A DNA stretch of 12,179 bases. Source: Alphaproteobacteria bacterium UBA5343. Its GTDB lineage: Bacteria > Pseudomonadota > Alphaproteobacteria > RF32 > UBA5343. Below the pieces are notes generated by a model. The model saw nothing but the letters and a program-made list of their open reading frames with translations. It searched no databases and had not been told where the DNA came from. Numbering within the stretch: position 1 is the stretch's first letter; every line of letters begins with the position of its first letter. The translations under genes were made by a program, and so were the position numbers. Positions 1-5,941 of the stretch are shown one piece after another. The DNA is taken from positions 4,619-16,797 of the forward strand of contig DHQH01000038.1 of the NCBI GenBank assembly GCA_002410125.1, in the 5' to 3' direction.

Positions 1-372
1 CTAATCATCATTTATAATAGTATTTCTAGTTATAACATAATATCTGATAAACATTTCTTTTAATTGCTCGACTGAAGCCATATTCTTGGTAATTGGCTCA
101 ACCCTTACAATCTCTTTAGTTTCATTTTGATTAGTAATTAAAAATGGATCCACAGCTATTGAAGGGGCTAATTTTAGGATAGCTAGGGATGATACACTTG
201 TTAAAGTGATTGAAATAAAGGCTATAAACATAAAAAAACGAGACAACCATTTATAATAATTTTTTTTTGATTTTTTATGCCTGTTGACATAATAATCGTT
301 CCCTAATTGCTGTTGTTGAGGGTGAATATTATTTGGCATAGTTTTTTTATCTATATTTTTTTTATTATTCAT
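1..372 (-). CDS. virB8: VirB8-like T4SS inner-membrane protein, N-terminal half only (123 aa, early stop)
   Basis: VirB8 is a bitopic inner-membrane protein that nucleates the T4SS core through a periplasmic domain. Here a Q-rich, basic cytoplasmic tail (residues 1-40) leads to one membrane segment (about 43-67), then the start of the periplasmic domain: L-A-P-S-I-A-V-D-P-F (68-77), V-R-V-E-P (89-93) and an R-Y-Y-V-I-T-R-N helix (110-117) that matches the Y-V-x-x-R-E region early in VirB8. Known VirB8 proteins have about 220-240 residues, so roughly 110 are missing. The last codon, at positions 3-1, is TAG. The gene is therefore truncated, frameshifted, or split with its remainder beyond the window edge. 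It starts 16 nt after the 917-aa gene with only a weak AGG upstream. The family call is fairly secure; intactness is not. Confidence 0.72.
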   Translation of the reverse strand: MNNKKNIDKKTMPNNIHPQQQQLGNDYYVNRHKKSKKNYYKWLSRFFMFIAFISITLTSVSSLAILKLAPSIAVDPFLITNQNETKEIVRVEPITKNMASVEQLKEMFIRYYVITRNTIINDD

Positions 373-388
373 CTAAAACCTATTAATC

Positions 389-3142
389 TCAATAAATTGG
401 ACAATATACCTTGAGCGTCCTCTGATCATCTTCAGAATCTTTAGCATATTTATCTATTGCTGCTTTATTAGCTTCGCCTTCTCTTATTTGCTCATCTAAA
501 TCTTCTGCATTCGCAGTTTCTTCTGTCATTTGAATATAGACATCTTTATCTTTTTCAAGTGCATCTAAATATTTTCTGATTTTTGCAAGCCTTTCCATAA
601 TTATTTCATCGTTTCTAACATTAATAGCAGTAATAGCATTATTAGCATCTGCTAACTCTTTTAGTTTGTGATTGATTAAGGTGTCCCTGATTTCTTGGAA
701 ATAACCATCTTCTGTTATATCCAGAGATGAAGAGACTGTATAACCAACCTTAGTTAAATAATCTTGTAAATCTTGCTCGATTTTTTCAATAGATTGCTCT
801 GCTAATTCTCGTGCTTCTCTTGCCTGTCTTTCGTTTTCTGTTAAGGCAAGCCAAGTACCAATCAGATTTCGATTAAAAGTTATATCTTCTGCATCTTCAT
901 CTTCAGATAACCACTCACCTCTAACTTTGGTTCCTCTTAGTAACATACCAAGTTCGCTTGCTTCAATATTACTAGTAGAAAGGTTTATATTTGGAGATAG
1001 ATCGTTATAAACTGTGGCAAACCCTTTTGGTATTTCTGGTAATGGAATATCTATAGATCTTGCACTATCATTTAATCTTTTAACAATAGCACTATTTCCA
1101 CCTTTAGATACAATTTTATTATATAGCTCTGGGCCATCATCAATAGCAGTTTTAAAATTCCCATATTTCAAAATGCCAGATTTTAAGAGTAAGATGTCTT
1201 TCCATATCTCTGGTAAACCAGCATATACAGGATGGCTTTCTAACTTTCCACCTGATTTATCTAGATCTTGAGCATCGCTGGCATCAAAATAAAATATTTC
1301 TCTTGGATGCGGTAAGACTGGTGGCTGTGTTGGACCAGGAAGAGGAACATTAAATAATGCTTGAGAAAAGTCTACAGGCTTTAACTTTAGCGTTTGTAGT
1401 TTTTTCTTAACCTTATTTAACATTTCTTGATGAGCATTTGCTACAGAGGATATATATTTAGTCGAAGCAACTGCGTTTTTATAAGAGTTAATCTCTGATG
1501 ATGGACTGTATCCAGAATGAGCAAATACATATTTTCTCATTTTCTCATACACATAGTCAAAATATACATTATAAAGAGATTTTTGATCGGTCCATAATTT
1601 TTTCTTATTATCAGAGCCATTTTTAAATATATCAAGCGAGGTTTGCTTCCCTATATTCCAACCCGCAAGAACTAGTTTTTCTCCTTCTTCAAGAGATTTT
1701 TTTAACTCTGCTTCACTCATTGTTTTTGGTGAAGTTTTCTTATCCATAGTGGTGGTTTCTCCCCTTAATTCATTAACGGATTTCACCTTTTCATTTTCAA
1801 GCCCTCCAGAGCTTGAAGCAATTGAACTGTCTAATTCTTCATCACTCATTTCTTCAAGAGAATCTGGGTCGGCTTCTTCATTTGCCATTGTTGCTTTGAC
1901 CGCATCATAACGATTAAGAGATAATTTAGATAAACCTGCTCTCTTGTCATAATCATTTACAGCTTCAGCATGATAGGAATTACCCAACCAAGTAGAAGTT
2001 GGATTTGAACTAAACTGAGATAAATAGCCTAATACACAGCTATCACTAGTCTTCACAGCATTAATTGCCTGATAATGTTCTTTTATTATCTTAAGATTAG
2101 TCTTGATATTATTTTCATATTGTTGGAGTTCATATATTACATTATGAGCATCTCTTGCTCTATCTAAAGATTCTTGAACAGCTACTAATTTAGTTAACTC
2201 TTCTACTTCATCTTTAGCAAAAACAATTGGTGGCATACCATCGCTTATATCCGCAGATACACCTTCTTGAGAGCCATCATCTTTTGTAGTTTTTGTTTCT
2301 TGTGTGGACTTAGCATTTATTATAGTTGTATTTCCAGAAAAAGAAGCTGTTGTAATATAATCACCATAGATATTAAATGATAATAATGGGTCTTTTTTAG
2401 GTTTTACTTCTTTATATATTTTTCTAGCAGACTCAAGTTGTAATTTTAAAGCTTGAGTTTCTTGTAATATCATTAAAAGTTGATTTACTGATTGTCTTAG
2501 AGCAAAATTATTTCTAAACACCTCATTGATATCTTTATCACTAACACTAACATCTTTTAAGTTATCAACTATAGGAAAAATTTCTGCTTCTAATTTATCT
2601 TCTAATTGCTGAATCCTAGAATGAACCTCTAGGATATTATTTTCATAAAATCTCTTTCTATTGGACTCATGTGCTTGCATTACGGGTTTTTCTTCACCTT
2701 TTTCGACCAAGAAAAGCTCTTCTACTGCTTTAGCTACGGATTGAGCATCTTCTACATCAAAATCTGGACTATGTTTTGAGGGTAACATAAATTCTGCAGT
2801 TCCTCGATTAGTTCCATTAAAAGGCCCATCTGAATTAGTTAGTCCTGCAAAATCAGTGGTTTTAATAGGGGATACTGATAACTTAAGTTCTCCTGATTTA
2901 ATGCCATCTAATTGCTGGTTTACTCTTTTTTCTACCTCCATTAATGCAAAATCTTTTACATTTGAAAATACTTGAGGAATTTTTGGAGGAATTGTTGAAA
3001 AATCAAATACTGGCAAACCAGGGCATGATTTTAGCAAGGCTTTAAATATCTTTGCTAAAACGCCAGCTTGGGCATTTGAAATAGATATCGGAGCATTTAA
3101 TATCAAAAAAGCAAGTAAAAATATTTTAATTATTTTTCTCAT
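389..3142 (-). CDS. Large secreted coiled-coil protein of the VirB5-like array (917 aa)
   Basis: I do not recognise this as a named family. It has a clear signal peptide (basic M-R-K-I-I-K, hydrophobic 7-16, likely cleavage after S-N-A or A-Q-A near residue 24-26) and no later membrane segment. After it comes P-V-F-D (44-47), as in its upstream neighbours. Residues 263-279 read ITTASFSGNTTIINAKS, matching a motif in the 260-aa VirB5-like protein. Helical, probably coiled-coil stretches lie at about 160-250, 305-360, 475-590 and 765-900; an acidic Ser/Glu-rich linker occupies about 420-480 and a Pro-rich turn about 600-615. There are three cysteines (40, 369, 914). The start at 3142 is chosen over 3157 because GGAGGT ends 7 nt before this ATG. 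It sits in the usual VirB6 slot but lacks the many membrane spans of VirB6. A periplasmic or surface-exposed VirB5-like accessory is my inference. Confidence 0.68.
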   Translation of the reverse strand: MRKIIKIFLLAFLILNAPISISNAQAGVLAKIFKALLKSCPGLPVFDFSTIPPKIPQVFSNVKDFALMEVEKRVNQQLDGIKSGELKLSVSPIKTTDFAGLTNSDGPFNGTNRGTAEFMLPSKHSPDFDVEDAQSVAKAVEELFLVEKGEEKPVMQAHESNRKRFYENNILEVHSRIQQLEDKLEAEIFPIVDNLKDVSVSDKDINEVFRNNFALRQSVNQLLMILQETQALKLQLESARKIYKEVKPKKDPLLSFNIYGDYITTASFSGNTTIINAKSTQETKTTKDDGSQEGVSADISDGMPPIVFAKDEVEELTKLVAVQESLDRARDAHNVIYELQQYENNIKTNLKIIKEHYQAINAVKTSDSCVLGYLSQFSSNPTSTWLGNSYHAEAVNDYDKRAGLSKLSLNRYDAVKATMANEEADPDSLEEMSDEELDSSIASSSGGLENEKVKSVNELRGETTTMDKKTSPKTMSEAELKKSLEEGEKLVLAGWNIGKQTSLDIFKNGSDNKKKLWTDQKSLYNVYFDYVYEKMRKYVFAHSGYSPSSEINSYKNAVASTKYISSVANAHQEMLNKVKKKLQTLKLKPVDFSQALFNVPLPGPTQPPVLPHPREIFYFDASDAQDLDKSGGKLESHPVYAGLPEIWKDILLLKSGILKYGNFKTAIDDGPELYNKIVSKGGNSAIVKRLNDSARSIDIPLPEIPKGFATVYNDLSPNINLSTSNIEASELGMLLRGTKVRGEWLSEDEDAEDITFNRNLIGTWLALTENERQAREARELAEQSIEKIEQDLQDYLTKVGYTVSSSLDITEDGYFQEIRDTLINHKLKELADANNAITAINVRNDEIIMERLAKIRKYLDALEKDKDVYIQMTEETANAEDLDEQIREGEANKAAIDKYAKDSEDDQRTLKVYCPIY
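2306..2356 (-). other. Shared motif copy 2 (917-aa protein)
   Basis: Encodes ITTASFSGNTTIINAKS (residues 263-279), the counterpart of the motif in the 260-aa protein. The DNA of the two copies has diverged at many synonymous sites, so the likeness is at protein level. Confidence 0.75.
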
Positions 3143-3143
3143 A

Positions 3144-4352
3144 TCAGTTACCTCCATCTTCCATAGATTGTCTAATTGCTTCGTAATCTACAAAATATTC
3201 ATCATAAAAATTATAATCTGTAAAATCTAAATCTTCTTGTCTTTCCATACGTTCTTCTTTAATACCATTTATTTCTCTGGTAGTTGCTAACCTTAGATCG
3301 TAGATGGATAATCTTGCTGTTTCAACAAACTCTTCTGCCATTCTTGCTAGAATAACAGTATCACTAGCAAGAGCGGCTCTAAAGTCTTCTGCCTCCAGAG
3401 CTTCTTTGGTTAGGTCATTTAAGTTTTTTTCAACTTTTTTTATCCCTGTTGCTGGATCTTTTTCATTTAGTCTTATACTATTAGCAAGTGCAGAAGCAAA
3501 ACCATGATTTAGGGCTAATTTGAGGGTTTCTTTTCTTTTAAATTTTTGTTCTTCTGCCATGGTAACGGTAAGCTTATCATCTGGCTTTATAAATAACTCT
3601 TCCTCTGTTTCATCCAAATAATCTTTTTGCTTTTTAACTTCATCTCCTATACCAAATTTATCGTATAGACCTTTACTTAACTTATCTTTCATACCTTGTG
3701 CTAACTTCTGCTGAAGATCTGCAAGTTGCCCCTTATATTTGTTAATCTTTTCATTCATTATATCTAATGCCATACCTTTTCTTTTCTCAACTCTGGCGTT
3801 ATCAGCAGCTTGAGATTCAAGTAACATTTCTTTTTTTGCTTGAAGAATTTTTTGCTGTTCTGGGGTCGCGGTTGCCATTAAAGAAGAAATATTAGCTAAA
3901 TCTTCTGCATAATTTTCATTCACTCTTTTTTGGGCATCATTAATAGTTTGAATTTTTTCTCCATAATCACTTTGAAGTTGACCAATTGTTGTATTAAATC
4001 TGGTAATAATGTTCTCTAATTTTTCAATATTTTCTTGTTCTTTTTCACCTGTAATATCGCCTAAACTACCTATTTTAGCTTTTTCTCTTAATTTATCTTC
4101 TAGGGCTTTAAAATTATCTATTTTATCTTTTACAGCTTGCACCACACCTAAAGATTCTACCCTTTCTTTATAACTGCTTATTTTTTGAGGAATTTCTGCG
4201 GTTTTAATAAAACCTCCAACAGTTTGAACAATTTCAGTTACTGCATGAGATAAGTCAAAAACCGGCCAACCAGATGCTTTAGCATTATTGGGAAGTAACA
4301 TAATGCTAAATATAGTAGTTAGAAGGATATATTTATATATTGTTTTATACAT
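3144..4352 (-). CDS. Secreted helical VirB5-like protein (402 aa)
   Basis: The protein has an N-terminal signal peptide (hydrophobic 9-20, probable cleavage after A-K-A at residue 26) followed by W-P-V-F-D-L-S (29-35), the place where VirB5/TrbJ proteins carry a similar V-F-D-x-S segment. The rest is charged and helical, with coiled-coil-like stretches at about 55-95, 105-225 and 300-370, and an acidic aromatic tail (372-392). The helix pair at 275-297 and 325-365 resembles in layout the C-terminal halves of the 260-aa and 244-aa neighbours. No catalytic motif is seen. I start it at 4352, because GGAGGAGGAGAG lies just upstream; a GTG at 4370 would put that ribosome binding site inside the gene. 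The ATG lies one base after the stop of the 244-aa gene. Likely role: periplasmic or pilus-associated T4SS accessory; family placement is by pattern only. Confidence 0.68.
   Translation of the reverse strand: MYKTIYKYILLTTIFSIMLLPNNAKASGWPVFDLSHAVTEIVQTVGGFIKTAEIPQKISSYKERVESLGVVQAVKDKIDNFKALEDKLREKAKIGSLGDITGEKEQENIEKLENIITRFNTTIGQLQSDYGEKIQTINDAQKRVNENYAEDLANISSLMATATPEQQKILQAKKEMLLESQAADNARVEKRKGMALDIMNEKINKYKGQLADLQQKLAQGMKDKLSKGLYDKFGIGDEVKKQKDYLDETEEELFIKPDDKLTVTMAEEQKFKRKETLKLALNHGFASALANSIRLNEKDPATGIKKVEKNLNDLTKEALEAEDFRAALASDTVILARMAEEFVETARLSIYDLRLATTREINGIKEERMERQEDLDFTDYNFYDEYFVDYEAIRQSMEDGGN
3150..3155 (-). promoter_or_regulatory. Ribosome binding site of the 917-aa gene inside the 402-aa gene
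   Basis: GGAGGT is formed by the Gly-Gly codons before the last Asn of the 402-aa gene, followed by its TGA, one T, and the ATG at 3142. It decides against the ATG at 3157, which overlaps the site. Confidence 0.8.
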
Positions 4353-4353
4353 A

Positions 4354-5088
4354 TTACTCTCCTCCTCCACTGCTCATTTCTGGTGCTTTTCTAGCATCAA
4401 CTACTTGCATTAAAGTCATAGTTCTATATTTAGTAAAGGCTTTCATTTCTGCTGATTTGGCCTTTAAGTATTTAACATTTGATAATTGCAAAACTGTTCT
4501 TTGAGATAGGTTAGTTAAAGCCTTAATATTTGATCTGATATCCTCTGGGCTTTCACCGACTTCTTTTAGGTCTTCTTCTTTAATTTTTTCTTTTTGTAAT
4601 ACAGCTCTGGTTGAAAGAGCTAAACCATAAGCCGTTACTGCTGAAATATGATTATCTTTTTCATATTGGGTTTGTATCGCATAAGTTTTTTCACTGATAT
4701 TGGCTGGGTTTTCTTCCATATCTAAACCATATTGTTTATCAATTTCTTCACCCATAGCTCTTACATCTTTTTTATTTGCTTCTAAATTTTCGTTTATTAT
4801 TGGATCTTTATTAGCAATAGTGAAATTGCCATCTTTAAATAAATCTCTAAAAGAATCTCTGATTGCTGTTAACTTTCCAAAAAGCCCTCTTTTTCTGGTT
4901 TGCTCTTCTTGAGCTTCCATCCTACCCTTGGCTTCTGCTATTTGCTTAAATTCAGTAGCATTAGATAAGACATTTTGAATAAGCTGTACTACATCCATAA
5001 CTTGAGCATTAGAGGGTTTAACCCCTATAAAAGATATAAGAGAAAAAATAATTACAAATATCTTTATTTTATTAAAGAATTTTGTCAT
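4354..5088 (-). CDS. Secreted helical VirB5-like protein (244 aa)
   Basis: A signal peptide (K-K-I hydrophobic core 8-23, probable cleavage after S-N-A at residue 28) is followed directly by Q-V-M-D-V-V-Q-L-I-Q, similar in position and pattern to the N-terminal helix of VirB5-type proteins but without the exact V-F-D of its neighbours. The mature part is charged and helical. A segment A-Y-G-L-A-L-S (153-159) followed by a long C-terminal helix pair resembles the layout of the 260-aa and 402-aa proteins. The length is in the usual VirB5 range of about 220-260. Its ATG overlaps the TGA of the 260-aa gene (ATGA), with AGGGGAA seven bases upstream, so translation is coupled. Its C-terminal Gly-Gly-Gly-Glu codons form the ribosome binding site of the next gene. 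A VirB5-like paralogue is the best guess. Confidence 0.68.
   Translation of the reverse strand: MTKFFNKIKIFVIIFSLISFIGVKPSNAQVMDVVQLIQNVLSNATEFKQIAEAKGRMEAQEEQTRKRGLFGKLTAIRDSFRDLFKDGNFTIANKDPIINENLEANKKDVRAMGEEIDKQYGLDMEENPANISEKTYAIQTQYEKDNHISAVTAYGLALSTRAVLQKEKIKEEDLKEVGESPEDIRSNIKALTNLSQRTVLQLSNVKYLKAKSAEMKAFTKYRTMTLMQVVDARKAPEMSSGGGE
4357..4368 (-). promoter_or_regulatory. Ribosome binding site of the 402-aa gene inside the 244-aa gene
   Basis: GGAGGAGGAGAG is formed by the terminal Gly-Gly-Gly-Glu codons of the 244-aa gene, followed by TAA, one T, and the ATG at 4352. It decides against the GTG at 4370. Confidence 0.8.
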
Positions 5089-5867
5089 TCTAATTCCCCT
5101 AAAGTGTTAACTGCATCAAGAGCTAAACTAGTTGCCCACAAATCATTTAGATGCATTAATCTTTTGGTTGTTTCATGATCTGTTAAAGTGAGAGAGGCTA
5201 CATCATCCCTTTCAGTAGTTGATTCGCTTAGAACAGCTTCTAATTCTTTCATTTGTTCATCAATATTATTAGATTGTTGTTGAGCACTAATGCTTTTTGA
5301 CATGGCTAAATCCACATTATCAACCAACATGCTTCTGATTTTATTGTAACGACCTGCTTCTTCTTGTGGGGTGGCATCTTCTAACTTGGTTGCATATTTT
5401 TCATTAATGAAAGTTGCCATTTCTTCAATTGACCAATCTGGCTTAAAGCCATCTTCTAACATAATTTCAGGAATTAAATCTTCTACTGCCATACCATTGC
5501 TAGATTGAGCATTAATAATGGTAGCACTACCACTGAAATAAGCAGTTATAATACTATCTTCAGTAACTGGAATTTGGATAAATGACATTTTATCTTGAGC
5601 TTGGCTGGCTGCGTCTTTAACATCACCAACCATACCTTTTACTTTAGTGCTATATTGAGAGATGGTTTTTTTTGCATCACCCAATGCTTTAGCGGTTTTT
5701 TCCATTGAGCCGATTGTTGCTTTAATCTTTTTCATTTGCTCAGATAAATTCATAACCCTTTCAATAGCAGAGGCAATGTTGGAAGCATCAAAAACAGCAA
5801 ATTGAGCTTTAGCATTATTTGGTAGAAATGCAATCAAACATAAAACTAATATCATTTTTCTAAACAT
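5085..5867 (-). CDS. virB5: VirB5-like minor pilin or pilus-tip protein (260 aa)
   Basis: In Agrobacterium-type systems VirB5 is a secreted helical protein at the pilus tip that aids adhesion and pilus assembly. This gene has the expected length, a signal peptide cleaved probably after A-K-A (residue 21), and then the segment FAVFDASNIASAIERV (23-38), strongly reminiscent of the VirB5/TrbJ start, which reads like V-x-D-x-x-N-x-x-x-x-I. A helical region with spaced hydrophobics runs from 34 to 93, then an atypical insert IITAYFSGSATIINAQS (106-122), then helices to the end. It lies directly after virB4, the canonical position of virB5. The start is supported by AGGAGA seven bases upstream. A weak promoter may lie in the 74-nt gap before it. 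It is the first of four tandem secreted genes and the one most like a standard VirB5. Confidence 0.75.
   Translation of the reverse strand: MFRKMILVLCLIAFLPNNAKAQFAVFDASNIASAIERVMNLSEQMKKIKATIGSMEKTAKALGDAKKTISQYSTKVKGMVGDVKDAASQAQDKMSFIQIPVTEDSIITAYFSGSATIINAQSSNGMAVEDLIPEIMLEDGFKPDWSIEEMATFINEKYATKLEDATPQEEAGRYNKIRSMLVDNVDLAMSKSISAQQQSNNIDEQMKELEAVLSESTTERDDVASLTLTDHETTKRLMHLNDLWATSLALDAVNTLGELE
5094..5100 (-). promoter_or_regulatory. Ribosome binding site of the 244-aa gene inside the 260-aa gene
   Basis: AGGGGAA is formed by the Leu-Gly-Glu codons near the end of the 260-aa gene; the ATG overlaps that gene's TGA as ATGA. Confidence 0.75.
5502..5552 (-). other. Shared motif copy 1 (260-aa VirB5-like protein)
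   Basis: Encodes IITAYFSGSATIINAQS (residues 106-122). It matches 12 of 17 positions of a segment in the 917-aa protein, and lies between the N-terminal helical part and the C-terminal helices. The pattern of hydrophobic and small residues suggests a beta hairpin in an otherwise helical protein. Confidence 0.75.
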
Positions 5868-5899
5868 TTTCTTTTCTCCTAATATATAAGCTCTTCATT

Positions 5900-5927
5900 A
5901 TTATATAATAACTCAAAAATATGGCAG
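5900..5927 (-). promoter_or_regulatory. Possible weak promoter before the VirB5-like array
   Basis: A perfect TATAAT (5905-5900) lies within the 14-base palindrome TTATTATATAATAA (5898-5911); CTGCCA (5927-5922) is a four-of-six -35 box at 16 bases. It lies in the only real gap between virB4 and the four secreted genes, so it could start a separate transcript. Confidence 0.35.
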
Positions 5928-5941
5928 AATAATGACCTGAT

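Noticed and set aside
1014..1271. Plus-strand open frames (also at 3304-3507, 4700-4912, 4975-5178, 7117-7380, 7389-7652, 8055-8399, 10475-10762, 11506-11763)
   Set aside because: Each lies antisense to a well-supported minus-strand gene, has no good ribosome binding site noted and no recognisable domain; they are shadows of the real genes.
389..3142. 917-aa protein as VirB6
   Set aside because: VirB6 needs several membrane spans; this protein has only a signal peptide and then charged helical sequence.
3143..3157. Upstream ATG (3157) for the 917-aa protein, and equivalent upstream starts at 4370, 9941 and 12147
   Set aside because: In each case the extension contains the strong Shine-Dalgarno sequence of the downstream ATG and pushes the signal peptide away from the N-terminus.
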